From Actinotignum schaalii (GTDB taxonomy: Bacteria > Actinomycetota > Actinomycetes > Actinomycetales > Actinomycetaceae): DNA of 64,000 nt. Position 1 is the stretch's first letter, and every line of letters starts with the position of its first letter. Both the position numbers and the translations under genes were made by a program. The DNA is taken from positions 930,001-994,000 of the forward strand of contig NZ_CP008802.1 in NCBI RefSeq assembly GCF_000724605.1, in the 5' to 3' direction. This document shows positions 55,585-64,000 of the stretch, one piece after another. The notes under the pieces are model-generated. The model ran no database searches. It was not told where the DNA came from and worked only from the letters and a program-made list of their open reading frames with translations.

Positions 55585-57030
55585 GTGCTTAACACCGCAG
55601 TGCGGCGCTTCTTCCAGCGGGCGACGCGCCCGAACCCCTATGATGAGGTGGTGGCAAAAAACTCACGCGCCGCAGCGCATCTGATCGGTGGACGCCGCAC
55701 CTCTTCGTGGTGGCGGGTCGTGGTTCTTGTGCTGCTTGCACTTCTGCTCACCTTCGGCACGGCCCTGTGGTCCGCGTGGGCGCGCTACCAGGGGAATATC
55801 ACCCGGGCGGATATTGATGATCTAGTTCCTTCCGCCGCCGCGGCAGAGCCGGTGGATCCTTCCGCGGGCCGCCCGCTCAATATCCTCATTCTCGGTTCGG
55901 ATGTGCGCAGCGGGGCTTCCGATATTGATAACGCTGGGGAATCCGGCGAAGTCGGGGGGATGCGCGCGGATACCACCATGATCATGCATATCAGCGCTGA
56001 TCGTAGCCGCGTGGATATTGTGTCCGTGCCCCGCGATACCCTCGTGGATATTCCCTCCTGCACGATTCGTACGTCTTCCGGGGGCTCGGAAACGGTCACC
56101 ACCCGCCCCGCCCCCGAAACCATGTTCAATTCCGCCTTCGCTATTGGCGGCCAGTACGGCGATGTTGCCAGCGCGGCCGCCTGCACCATGACCACCCTCC
56201 ACCAGATGACCGGCATTACCTTCAACGGTTATATCGTGGTGGATTTCGCGTCCTTTATTTCCACCGTGGATGCCCTGGGCGGGGTTCCTATGTACTTCGC
56301 GGATGATCTGTACGACGAGCGCGCCGGCCTCGATATCGCTTCCGGCTGCCGCCTCCTCAACGGCACCCAGGCCCTGGCCCTGGCCCGGGCCCGCTACAGC
56401 GTGGGGGACGGCTCGGATATTTCCCGTATTGGCCGCCAGCACGAATTGGTGAGCGCGGTGGCCGCCGAGGCCCTCCGCTCCAATCTCCTCACCGATTTCG
56501 GCCGCCTCATGCGCCTGCTCGACGCCGCCACCCAATCTCTGCAAACCTCCCAGGAGATCGGCTCCATCAGCAATATTGTGGGCCTGGCAAATTCGCTGCG
56601 TTCCATCGACCCGGCCAATATCCGCTTCTGGACCATACCTTTCGCGTGGGCCGGTAACCGCGTGGTCGCCACCGACAGCGCCGACTACGTGTGGGAGGCG
56701 CTGCGCCGCGACGTTCCGGTACGTGCGGAAAAGAATGCCGACGGCGTTTTCGTTGGCCTTCCTCCGGAAGGCAGCCCCGATGCTCTTCCCAGTACCGCCG
56801 CGGGCGCTACGCCAAGCGCAGGTAGCTCCGCTGCGGGCAGCGAAGGAGCGTCCGGAGCCGCGGGAGCCACCGACGGCGATACCGATGCCGCCACCACCGA
56901 CGCGAATTCCGAGAGCACGCCTACGCCGGCCGCTCCCGGCGCGGACGAGACCGCTTCCGCCACTGCTCCCACCACCGCGCAGAGCACCGAGTCCGCGCCC
57001 GTCTGCACCCGAGAGAATGCGATTCCCTGA
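55585..57030 (+). CDS. LCP (LytR-CpsA-Psr) family glycopolymer ligase
   Basis: The 481-residue membrane protein has a basic N-terminus, one membrane segment (about 43-65) and the LCP domain (about 95-370). It shows NILILGSDVRSG, MRADTTMIMHIS, VSVPRDTLVDIP and, near the end, ALARARYSVGDGSDISRIGR with the arginines that bind the pyrophosphate lipid. A Thr/Ser/Pro/Ala-rich tail of about 90 residues follows. LCP enzymes attach glycopolymers to peptidoglycan. The start is uncertain: GTG 55585 has no ribosome binding site and GTG 55651 is an alternative. It is followed two bases later by a second LCP gene. Confidence 0.88.
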   Translation: MLNTAVRRFFQRATRPNPYDEVVAKNSRAAAHLIGGRRTSSWWRVVVLVLLALLLTFGTALWSAWARYQGNITRADIDDLVPSAAAAEPVDPSAGRPLNILILGSDVRSGASDIDNAGESGEVGGMRADTTMIMHISADRSRVDIVSVPRDTLVDIPSCTIRTSSGGSETVTTRPAPETMFNSAFAIGGQYGDVASAAACTMTTLHQMTGITFNGYIVVDFASFISTVDALGGVPMYFADDLYDERAGLDIASGCRLLNGTQALALARARYSVGDGSDISRIGRQHELVSAVAAEALRSNLLTDFGRLMRLLDAATQSLQTSQEIGSISNIVGLANSLRSIDPANIRFWTIPFAWAGNRVVATDSADYVWEALRRDVPVRAEKNADGVFVGLPPEGSPDALPSTAAGATPSAGSSAAGSEGASGAAGATDGDTDAATTDANSESTPTPAAPGADETASATAPTTAQSTESAPVCTRENAIP

Positions 57031-57032
57031 GC

Positions 57033-58442
57033 ATGAACCGTTTCCATGGGGCAACCCCGCCACCGTCCTTCCCGCCTAAGCGCAGGCTTCCGCGACCCTC
57101 CGCGCAGGGCGCGCAGCCGGTCGGCCGCGGCCGCGCGGTGCCCCCGCAGGCACGCGAACAGCATCCTGATGCGCTCGGGGATCCCCGCGCCGCCGGGATT
57201 GCCCCCGCCGCCGGTGCTATCCACGCCGCCGGAGCCACCCGCAATGCCGGGGCGCCGCGTCGGCCCGCTCCCGTGCAGCCCCCGAGCTTTGCGCCGCAGC
57301 GCCAGGTGGCGCCCGCTCGCCCGGCTGAATCTTTCGAACAGGCGCCCTCCTACCCGCCTGCGGCTTCCCAGCCGCCGGCTCGCGCCTACGCTCCGCACAC
57401 TCCAAACGGTGACTTTGCGCAGCACGGCGGCTTCCCGCAGCCCAGCGATTTTGGGCAGCCCGCACCGGAGATGCCCGGAATGGGTGCGCCTGCCCGGCGC
57501 GCGCGGCGCCGCCATCCGTGGCGCTGGGTAGCTGGCGTCGTCGTCGTTCTTCTTATTCTTGCGGTGGCCTGGCCTACCTACCTGTTCTTCTACGGCAATT
57601 CGAAGCTCACCCGGACGGATGCGCTGAGCGGGGCCGCGGCAACAAGCGGGACCACGTACTTGATTGTGGGCTCGGATGTGCGCGAGGCAGACGGCATTGA
57701 TGACCCGACCGAAGGCGAGCGCGCGGACACCATTATGCTGCTGCACGTGCCCGAATCCGGGGCGCCGGCGCTGGTCTCCCTCCCGCGTGATTCTTACGTG
57801 AACGTGCCCGGGGAAGGCGAACAGAAGCTCAATTCCTCCTTCGCGCTGGGCGGGCCGCGGCTGCTGGTGGAAACGGTGGAGGAACTTTCCGGGATGACCG
57901 TGGATCACTATATCCAGATTTCCATGGCCGGGGTGCAGCAGATTGTGGATGCCGCCGGCGGGGTGCGCCTGTGTTACGACGCCGATGTGGACGATGCGGA
58001 CTCGGGCATGGTGTGGGAAGCTGGCTGCCACGATACCAACGGCGCACAGGCTCTCGCTTTCGCGCGGATGCGTAAATCCGATCCGCTGGGTGACCTGGGG
58101 CGCACTAACCGGCAGCGCCAGGTGGTCTCCTCCCTGATTGGCAAGCTGAAGACCCCGGCAACGCTGGTGAATTTCCCGCTGCAGCGGCGCATGGTCGGCA
58201 CCGCCGGCTCCATTCTTACGGTGGATGAAGGGACCTCGCTGTATAACGTGGGACGGGCCGGATTGGCGCTCGGAAGCGTGCTGGGCGAAGGCGGGCTGGC
58301 CGGGGTTCCCCCGATTGCCGATCTGGACTACCGGGCCAACGGGCAGTCCAATGTGCTCCTCGATCCGCAGCGCACCCCGGAATTCTTCCGGAAGATGCGT
58401 GAGGGGACCCTGACTCCCGCCGATATGCTTCCCAGTTTCTAA
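57033..58442 (+). CDS. LCP (LytR-CpsA-Psr) family glycopolymer ligase with long cytoplasmic N-terminus
   Basis: The 469-residue protein has about 160 Pro/Ala-rich, apparently disordered cytoplasmic residues. A membrane helix (about 164-187) and an LCP domain follow. The domain has TTYLIVGSDVREADG, ERADTIMLLHV, LVSLPRDSYVNVP and QALAFARMRKSDPLGDLGR. It starts two bases after the stop of the upstream LCP gene, so the two are in one operon and may act on different polymers or redundantly. Confidence 0.88.
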   Translation: MNRFHGATPPPSFPPKRRLPRPSAQGAQPVGRGRAVPPQAREQHPDALGDPRAAGIAPAAGAIHAAGATRNAGAPRRPAPVQPPSFAPQRQVAPARPAESFEQAPSYPPAASQPPARAYAPHTPNGDFAQHGGFPQPSDFGQPAPEMPGMGAPARRARRRHPWRWVAGVVVVLLILAVAWPTYLFFYGNSKLTRTDALSGAAATSGTTYLIVGSDVREADGIDDPTEGERADTIMLLHVPESGAPALVSLPRDSYVNVPGEGEQKLNSSFALGGPRLLVETVEELSGMTVDHYIQISMAGVQQIVDAAGGVRLCYDADVDDADSGMVWEAGCHDTNGAQALAFARMRKSDPLGDLGRTNRQRQVVSSLIGKLKTPATLVNFPLQRRMVGTAGSILTVDEGTSLYNVGRAGLALGSVLGEGGLAGVPPIADLDYRANGQSNVLLDPQRTPEFFRKMREGTLTPADMLPSF

Positions 58443-58449
58443 AGCGTGA

Positions 58450-58455
58450 TAGTCT
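58450..58455 (+). promoter_or_regulatory. -10 element (TAGTCT) placed for a leaderless transcript
   Basis: TAGTCT lies seven bases before the GtrA ATG at 58463, inside the 20-bp gap after the LCP stop. No ribosome binding site is visible. Confidence 0.4.
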
Positions 58456-58462
58456 CAGCGCG

Positions 58463-58981
58463 ATGACTAGCCCAGCACCAGAGCCAACACCAGAACCGCG
58501 TTCCTCCACCCGCGCCCGGGTGGAAAAACTCGTGCGCCATTTGCTCAAAGGCCAGACCTTCCGGCAGTGGCTCGTGGAATTCATGCAATTCTGCACGGTG
58601 GGCTTGGGTGCCTATATCGTCAATGTGGGTATTTTTAATCTGCTGGCCCACACCGGGCTGGTGCGGCTGCCCGGCGATCAATCCATGACCGCGAAAGTCA
58701 TTTCCGTTACCCTTTCCGTGATTTTTTCCTGGGTGGCGAACCGCCTGTGGACGTTCCGCACCCAGCGTTCGGCGGAAAAAATGCGGGAATTCCTGCAATT
58801 CGTGGCGGTGAACCTCTGCGGGATGGCTATCGAGCTGGGATGCTTGTGGTTCTCCCGCTACGTGCTGGATATGCGCTCCCAGCTGGCCGATAATATTTCT
58901 TCCAATGTGGTGGGGCTGATTCTGGGCACCGCCTGCCGCTACGTGCTCTACCGCTACGTGGTGTTTCGAGTGCGCGAGTAG
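58463..58981 (+). CDS. GtrA family membrane protein
   Basis: The 172-residue protein has an about 40-residue cytoplasmic N-terminus and four membrane helices. FCTVGLGAYIVNVGIFNLL and SVIFSWVANRLWTF are the GtrA signatures, and RYVLYRYVVFR ends the protein. GtrA-type proteins are thought to flip polyprenyl-phosphate-linked sugars. In mycobacteria a homologue works in arabinogalactan synthesis. It follows the LCP pair closely and fits their wall-glycan function. Confidence 0.85.
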   Translation: MTSPAPEPTPEPRSSTRARVEKLVRHLLKGQTFRQWLVEFMQFCTVGLGAYIVNVGIFNLLAHTGLVRLPGDQSMTAKVISVTLSVIFSWVANRLWTFRTQRSAEKMREFLQFVAVNLCGMAIELGCLWFSRYVLDMRSQLADNISSNVVGLILGTACRYVLYRYVVFRVRE

Positions 58982-59069
58982 CGCCGTCGTTCTTACGGGT
59001 ACCAGGACCCTCGCGAAGTTGCACCTACGCGGGCTCGCAAACCTGCACCCACGCGGAGCGCCGCACCGT

Positions 59070-60143
59070 TTAGAAACGCCGGCGGCGTGCCCCCACCGAA
59101 ATTTCGCCGCCCGCGGGGAAAACTTTCGCCGGGTCGAGGGCCGCCGGGAGCGCGGCGAGCACCACCGAAAAAATAGGGGGTTGGGCCTGGGATAATTCCA
59201 GGCGCCCGCCATTGCGTTCGGCTAGCTGGCGGGCGAGCGGCAGGCCGAATCCGGTGGAGCCGCCCAGGGAGAATCCCTGCGTGAAAATAGCTTCCACGAA
59301 TTCGGGGGCTACCCCCTCCCCCTCGTCGCTAATATCGATAATGACGCCCCGGCCGGCTGGGCGCGAGGTAACCGTCGTCGTTCCCGCCCCGTATTTCAGC
59401 GAGTTTTCCACGCACGTGGCAATAATTTGGGAGAGCGCCCCGGGATCGGAGAGCACCGGACCGTGCTCGCCCACCGTGAAAACCACTTTCCGGCCCGCGG
59501 CCGCGAAAGCTCGCTCCCATTCCACGCCCTGCTGGGTGAAAATCGGTTGCAGCGCCACCGCTTCCGTGGCGCTTTCCTGGGCGCGTGAGGCGTGGAGCAG
59601 ATCGGTGACCACCCCGGTGAGGCGCTCGACCTGTTCCAGGCAGCGGGTGGCTTCTTCTTTGACGTCCGGATCGTTACTTAGGTACTGGATTTCTTCCAGG
59701 CGCATGGATAGTGAGGTGAGCGGGGTGCGTAGCTGGTGGGAGGCGTCGGCGGCGAATTGGCGTTCGGCGGAAAGCCGCCCGGCCATGCGATCCGCGGCCC
59801 GCGCGATCTCCTCAAAAACCAGGTCGATTTCTTCGATACCGGAGGGCGCCATTTGCGGGCGGGTGGTTCCCGCGCCCAACTGTTCGGCGGCGGCAGCCAG
59901 GTAAATAAGCGGGGCGGAGATGCGGCGCGAGACCCGCATGGCGATCCCCACCGCCACCAAAATAGCCACAATAATCGCCAGGATTTCCGCGCCTAGGAAA
60001 AGCAGCATATCGCGGCGGGCCCGCGCCTCATCCAAGGCATTGCGCGGGATCGTCACCCCGCCCATGACCAGCGCCGGAATCCCGACCAGCAAAATGGCCG
60101 CCAGCGCGGTGCGGATCGTCATCCGCAAAGAACGTGCGCGCAT
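59070..60143 (-). CDS. Sensor histidine kinase with minimal extracytoplasmic loop
   Basis: The 357-residue kinase has membrane segments at about 10-32 and 48-70, leaving only about 15 residues outside. A HAMP-like linker (about 71-125), phospho-accepting H136 in ASHQLRTPLTSL and a HATPase domain with ENSLKYGAG, SDEGEGV and GFGLPLARQL follow. A short sensor suggests it detects signals in the membrane. It begins nine bases after the response regulator stop and is surely its partner. Target genes unknown. Confidence 0.88.
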   Translation of the reverse strand: MRARSLRMTIRTALAAILLVGIPALVMGGVTIPRNALDEARARRDMLLFLGAEILAIIVAILVAVGIAMRVSRRISAPLIYLAAAAEQLGAGTTRPQMAPSGIEEIDLVFEEIARAADRMAGRLSAERQFAADASHQLRTPLTSLSMRLEEIQYLSNDPDVKEEATRCLEQVERLTGVVTDLLHASRAQESATEAVALQPIFTQQGVEWERAFAAAGRKVVFTVGEHGPVLSDPGALSQIIATCVENSLKYGAGTTTVTSRPAGRGVIIDISDEGEGVAPEFVEAIFTQGFSLGGSTGFGLPLARQLAERNGGRLELSQAQPPIFSVVLAALPAALDPAKVFPAGGEISVGARRRRF

Positions 60144-60152
60144 GGGTTCTTC

Positions 60153-60824
60153 TTAGCGTGTTTCGAAACGGAAGCCCAGTCCCCGCACCGTGGAGATATA
60201 GCGAGGGCTGTCAACGTCGTCGCCCAATTTACGGCGCAACCACGAAATATGCATATCGAGTTTCTTCGAAGCGGAGGCTTTTTCATCCCCCCACACTTCG
60301 CTGAAGAGCGCTTCGCGCGAAACAACATCCCCCGCGCGGCGAATAAGCGCGGTGAGCAATTCGAATTCTTTTGCGGTGAGCGCCAGCTCCACGCCCGCGC
60401 GCGTCGCCCGGCGCGCCCCGGTATCCACCGAAATATCCTGGGCGGTGAAATGATCGGTGCCCTGTTCGGTGCGCCGCAGCAGCGCCCGCACCCGGGCTAG
60501 CAGTTCCGCGAGCCGGAACGGCTTGGTGACGTAATCATCCGCCCCGCTATCCAGGCCCACCACCATATCGACTTCTTCGGCGCGTGCGGTGAGAATAAGG
60601 ATGGGGAAGGTGTGGCCTCGCCCGCGGGCCTGCCGCGCAACGTCCAGGCCGTCCATATCCGGCAGCCCGAGGTCCAAAACCATAATATCTACTCCGTGAG
60701 CGAGCTGTTCCAGAGCATCCAGCCCGGTATCAACACACGTCACGGCATACCCTTCCCGCGCGAGCGCACGGGCCAGCGGTCCGGAAATAGCGGCGTCATC
60801 CTCAACAAGAAGCAAAGTAGTCAC
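60153..60824 (-). CDS. OmpR-family response regulator
   Basis: The 223-residue regulator has a receiver domain with acidic residues E8-D10, phospho-acceptor D51 in VLDLGLPDMDG and the lysine in DDYVTKPF. The C-terminal winged helix contains KLDMHISWLRRKLGD. The GTG start has no ribosome binding site, and a TAGACT box lies six bases upstream on the minus strand (60831-60836). It is operonic with the downstream kinase. Confidence 0.93.
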   Translation of the reverse strand: MTTLLLVEDDAAISGPLARALAREGYAVTCVDTGLDALEQLAHGVDIMVLDLGLPDMDGLDVARQARGRGHTFPILILTARAEEVDMVVGLDSGADDYVTKPFRLAELLARVRALLRRTEQGTDHFTAQDISVDTGARRATRAGVELALTAKEFELLTALIRRAGDVVSREALFSEVWGDEKASASKKLDMHISWLRRKLGDDVDSPRYISTVRGLGFRFETR

Positions 60825-60830
60825 ACTGAA

Positions 60831-60836
60831 AGTCTA
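60831..60836 (-). promoter_or_regulatory. -10 element (TAGACT) placed for a leaderless transcript
   Basis: Read on the minus strand, TAGACT ends six bases before the GTG of the response regulator. AT-rich DNA lies upstream, but there is no clear -35. Confidence 0.5.
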
Positions 60837-60877
60837 AGCTATTTTCTTTTTTCACTCAGGGGTCAGGGCAAACGCTC

Positions 60878-62353
60878 TTAATGCGCCCGGATGCGACGCA
60901 ACTCCAGCACCTCGGTGGCCCCCAGGCCCTGCAAGGTCGGAGTACCCACCGAGATCGTGGTGAAGCGATTCTCCCCTACCGCCTTGAGCGCGGTGGCCAC
61001 CGGCCGCGAGGTGAGCACGGTACCCGGGGAGGCCACATCCGCCAGCCGGGAGGCCATATTCACCGAGGGCCCGAACACATCACCAAAACGCCCGAGCACC
61101 GGCCCCCAGGTGAGGGAGGCCCGCACCGCCGGAATTTCCGGGGTATCGCGCAGGGCCTGGGTCACATCGCACACAATATCCGCACCGGTGACGATATCGT
61201 CCGCGATAAAGAGGAACGCATCGCCCATGGATTTCACCACGCGCCCGCCCCCGCCGGTAATCACGGCCCGGCAGGTGTAATCGAAACGTTCAATAAACTC
61301 CATGAACTGGCGCGATGTCATCCGTTCGGTCCGGTTCGTGAAGGACACAATATCGATAAAGCCGACGGCGCGCGGCAGCTGCGGGATCGCATCATCCTCA
61401 TTAATATGCGCGATTTCCGCTTCGGTGTGGCGCAGCAACGCGGCGGCCTGCCGCGACCAGGTGTAGGCGGCGGTGCGCCGCAAAAATTCTTCAATATCCG
61501 GGAAATGATCGAGCACCCAGCGCCGCGCATCCACCGGCCCGAGCCCGCCGCTAGTTTCGGCCAGCTCCAGGAGAGTCTCCACATGCCATTGCAGCATGCG
61601 ATCCACGTTGTGGGCGCTGGCGCGTAGCAGCGAGGTGAGGGCCGATTCGGTAAGCGGGGATTCCCCGAGCGATTCCGCCATCGCCCGCATCGCTCGAATA
61701 TCCCCGTCCGTGAACACGAGTTCGCTATCTTCATCCACGATGGAGGGGAAACCGAGGGCCAGCCAAAAACGCCGCACTCCTTCCGTATCCATATTGGTCA
61801 GCTCCGCCGCCTGGCGCAGGGTGTAGCGCGGCAGCCCGCCCTCGAGGTGTTCCATGTAGGCGGAGAACGCGGTGCCTTCCGTTTCCGCAGGCTGCGGCTC
61901 ATTGCGCGGTTCTTTGTGCGGCGACGACGCCGGCGCAGCCGGCAGTGCGGACTGAGAAGCGCGCGTGGCACCCCCGGGCCGGCTACCAGTATCCGGGAGC
62001 GAGGTGCGCGAACGCTGCGGGGTGCGGGCCGCTGTTTCCCGGCTGGGCACAAAATTACGATCCACCGGGGCTTCCATCCGGGCGGCAGTCCCGGAGCGCG
62101 GCACTCCCGATTCGGGGCCGAGGGGCAGATCAGCTGCGGTATTACGCCGCAACTGGGCCATATCATCCGCGCTGAGCTGCGCGCTAGCGGCCGGCTGGGC
62201 CCCGCCCCCGAGGAGGTAAGCGATGAGATCCGGGCTCATGGCCGGGCCGATACCGGACCGTTCCCGCGTACTCCGGCCCGCCCCGGCCCCGGTTCCGGGT
62301 GATGTTTCGGATTGGGGTGCGGGGCGCGGCGCGCTAGCGAATTGCTCAGCCAC
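60878..62353 (-). CDS. Class III adenylate cyclase with N-terminal regulatory domain
   Basis: The 491-residue protein has a long disordered N-terminus (1-165) and a helical regulatory domain (about 175-300) that starts YTLRQAAELTNMDTEGVRRF. This domain resembles the pH-sensing domain of Mycobacterium tuberculosis Rv1264. The catalytic domain follows (from 325). Metal-binding D334 and D378, substrate-specifying K374 and D425, and transition-state N432 and R436 are all present, so it should make cAMP. The GTG start has GGGAAGGGG upstream. It stands alone between the response regulator and the DUF885 gene. Confidence 0.87.
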   Translation of the reverse strand: MAEQFASAPRPAPQSETSPGTGAGAGRSTRERSGIGPAMSPDLIAYLLGGGAQPAASAQLSADDMAQLRRNTAADLPLGPESGVPRSGTAARMEAPVDRNFVPSRETAARTPQRSRTSLPDTGSRPGGATRASQSALPAAPASSPHKEPRNEPQPAETEGTAFSAYMEHLEGGLPRYTLRQAAELTNMDTEGVRRFWLALGFPSIVDEDSELVFTDGDIRAMRAMAESLGESPLTESALTSLLRASAHNVDRMLQWHVETLLELAETSGGLGPVDARRWVLDHFPDIEEFLRRTAAYTWSRQAAALLRHTEAEIAHINEDDAIPQLPRAVGFIDIVSFTNRTERMTSRQFMEFIERFDYTCRAVITGGGGRVVKSMGDAFLFIADDIVTGADIVCDVTQALRDTPEIPAVRASLTWGPVLGRFGDVFGPSVNMASRLADVASPGTVLTSRPVATALKAVGENRFTTISVGTPTLQGLGATEVLELRRIRAH

Positions 62354-62538
62354 ACTCGCCCCTTCCCTAGCTGCTTAGCACCGGCGCGGCGCCACCTCAG
62401 GTGAGGAGAACGGGGAGCGCCAACCGCCGGCTATAAATAAAGTGCCTTCCATCACAGTATACTAGTCGTCCTTGACACTAACGTCCATGTTTTCATCCGG
62501 GGATTTTGCTGGGAGTGGAGTGGCGGGTAGCCGCGGGC

Positions 62539-62544
62539 TATTCT
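62539..62544 (+). promoter_or_regulatory. -10 element (TATTCT) placed for a leaderless transcript
   Basis: TATTCT ends six bases before the GTG at 62551. The GGAG just before the start is too close to act as a ribosome binding site. Confidence 0.45.
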
Positions 62545-62550
62545 GGAGCA

Positions 62551-64000
62551 GTGGAGAATAAACGAGAACACACAGATATTGATGCCCTCGCGGACCGCTA
62601 TTACCAGCGCGTCCTCGATACCTCACCCGAAACGGTGACCTTCACCGGCCTGCCCGGTGCCCCCGAAACCAAGCTTGATGATTACTCCCCCGCCGGGATT
62701 GCCGCGCATATCGATAACGTGCGGGAGACCCTGGCGGCCCTCGATCACCTTGAGGAGCGCGATGCCACGGATCGGGTGACCGCAGCCGGCCTGCGTGATC
62801 GCCTCGGCCTGGAAGTTGAGCTGTATGAAGCCGGCGAAGAAGTCGGCAAGCTCAATGTTATTGAATCCCCGCTTCAGGGAATTCGTGATGTTTTTGATGT
62901 GATGCCCCAGGACAGTGCTTCCGATTGGGAGACCATCGCGGAGCGCCTGAGCGATGTGCCGCGGGCCCTGGCCGGCTACCGGGAATCCCTGACCCAGCGG
63001 GCCGCGTCCGGCCCCGTTTTCGCGGCCCGGCAGGTGGAGCGCTGCCTGGAGCAGGCCCTCGCTGCCGCCTCTGATTCGGGTAGTTTCGCCGGCCTGGCCC
63101 AGCGCGGGGCCGCCGTAGCCCCGGAACTTACTGAGGCTTTGGAGCAGAGCGCAGCTCAGGCCCGCGCCGCTTACGGGGAGCTGGCGGAAACCCTGCGGGG
63201 TCTGCTCCCGGGTGCTACCGAAAATGATGCGGTGGGCCGGGATCGTTACGCGCTGCATTCGCGCGAATTCCTGGGCGCCGTCGTCGACCTGGATGAAACA
63301 TACGAGTGGGGTATTCACGAACTGGAGCGTATCGACGCGGAACAGCAGGCCATTGCGCGCGAGCTGTACGGGGAGGGCGTGAGCGTGAACGAGGCCCTCA
63401 CCCGCCTCGATCAGGAGGAACGCTACACCCTGCACGGCGTGGAGGAATTGCGTTCGTGGATGCAGCACACCGCCGATGATGCCATGGCCGCGGCCACGCA
63501 CTACTTCGATATTCCCGAGGCGATGCGCACCATCGAATGCATGATCGCGCCCTCGAATTCGGGCGGGATTTACTACACGGGGCCCTCCGATGATTTTTCA
63601 CGGCCGGGGCGCATGTGGTGGTCGGTGCCGGAAGGCGTGACCGAATTCCACACCTGGCAGGAAAAGACCACCGTCTACCACGAAGGGGTGCCGGGTCATC
63701 ACCTCCAGTTGGGTCTGGCTGTTTATCTCAAGGATCAGCTCAATGCGTGGCGCCGCCAGGCCTATTGGGTTTCCGGGCACGGGGAAGGCTGGGCGCTCTA
63801 CGCCGAAGCCCTCATGGCCGAGCTCGGCTTCCACGAGGATCCGGGTGACCGCATGGGCGTGCTCGATTCCGAGCGGCTGCGCGCGGCCCGCATCGTGGTG
63901 GATATGGGCGTGCACCTGGGTAAGGATGCCGGGAAGGTGGCCGGCGGGCAGTTCGGCACCGGCGCCTGGGATCACGACGCCGCCTGGCGTTTCCTGCGCG
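62551..64000 (+). CDS. DUF885 family peptidase-like protein (cut by the right edge)
   Basis: The frame is open from GTG 62551 to the window end, giving 483 codons without a stop. It begins VENKREHTDIDALADRYYQR. The late motif TVYHEGVPGHHLQLGLA carries the HExxPGHH pattern of DUF885 proteins, thought to be zinc-dependent peptidases or hydrolases. GEGWALYAEALMAELG, with a further glutamate, follows. Typical members have about 550-600 residues, so roughly 70-120 are missing. A GTG at 62515 is an alternative start. No signal peptide is seen. Confidence 0.85.
   Translation, partial: MENKREHTDIDALADRYYQRVLDTSPETVTFTGLPGAPETKLDDYSPAGIAAHIDNVRETLAALDHLEERDATDRVTAAGLRDRLGLEVELYEAGEEVGKLNVIESPLQGIRDVFDVMPQDSASDWETIAERLSDVPRALAGYRESLTQRAASGPVFAARQVERCLEQALAAASDSGSFAGLAQRGAAVAPELTEALEQSAAQARAAYGELAETLRGLLPGATENDAVGRDRYALHSREFLGAVVDLDETYEWGIHELERIDAEQQAIARELYGEGVSVNEALTRLDQEERYTLHGVEELRSWMQHTADDAMAAATHYFDIPEAMRTIECMIAPSNSGGIYYTGPSDDFSRPGRMWWSVPEGVTEFHTWQEKTTVYHEGVPGHHLQLGLAVYLKDQLNAWRRQAYWVSGHGEGWALYAEALMAELGFHEDPGDRMGVLDSERLRAARIVVDMGVHLGKDAGKVAGGQFGTGAWDHDAAWRFLR

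Overview
The window is high-GC actinobacterial DNA. The evidence is the mtrA-mtrB-lpqB-comF-hpf gene order, a WhiB2-type regulator with DUF3499 and metallopeptidase-family neighbours (an arrangement also known from mycobacteria), an FprA-type reductase, a DUF5719/large glycosyltransferase pair, and frequent GTG starts. The compact layout suggests an Actinomycetaceae-like chromosome. The genus cannot be fixed from sequence alone. I saw no insertion sequence, prophage or CRISPR array.

Layout. 1-450: the start of rpmG and three tRNA genes (Met, Thr, Tyr), all on the minus strand. 781-10000: lplA, fprA, hpf, comF and the mtrA-mtrB-lpqB operon, with repeat-rich gaps. 10163-15924: DUF3499 and metallopeptidase-family genes transcribed divergently from a 36-bp gap, then DUF5719, a 1004-residue membrane glycosyltransferase and whiB. 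16248-55471: a roughly 39-kb surface-polysaccharide region. It holds all four dTDP-L-rhamnose genes (rmlA, rmlD, rmlC, rmlB) in separate transcription units, about ten glycosyltransferases, several polytopic DUF2142/GT-C-like proteins, a Wzm/Wzt ABC exporter, a flippase-like protein, a sugar epimerase, UDP-glucose dehydrogenase and an acyltransferase. Embedded in it are secreted wall-associated genes: a lipoprotein, a frameshifted gamma-glutamylcyclotransferase-like protein with repeats, and a PGRP-type amidase carrying the same repeats. 55585-58981: two LCP ligases and a GtrA protein. 59070-62353: a two-component system and a class III adenylate cyclase. 62551-end: a DUF885 peptidase-like gene cut by the window edge.

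How it fits together (inference). RmlABCD makes dTDP-rhamnose. GT2/GT4 enzymes build a rhamnose-containing polymer on a lipid carrier. PPM-like GT2 enzymes may charge polyprenyl phosphate for the GT-C-like membrane proteins. Wzm/Wzt and/or the flippase export the product, and LCP proteins attach it to peptidoglycan. MtrAB-LpqB and WhiB are known to link envelope and division control in related bacteria.

Most notable observations: a degenerate pseudo-glycosyltransferase translationally coupled to its intact paralogue; a secreted GGCT-like domain fused to repeats shared with an amidase; four 19-bp tandem repeats capped by a perfect inverted copy; and interlocked divergent leaderless promoters.
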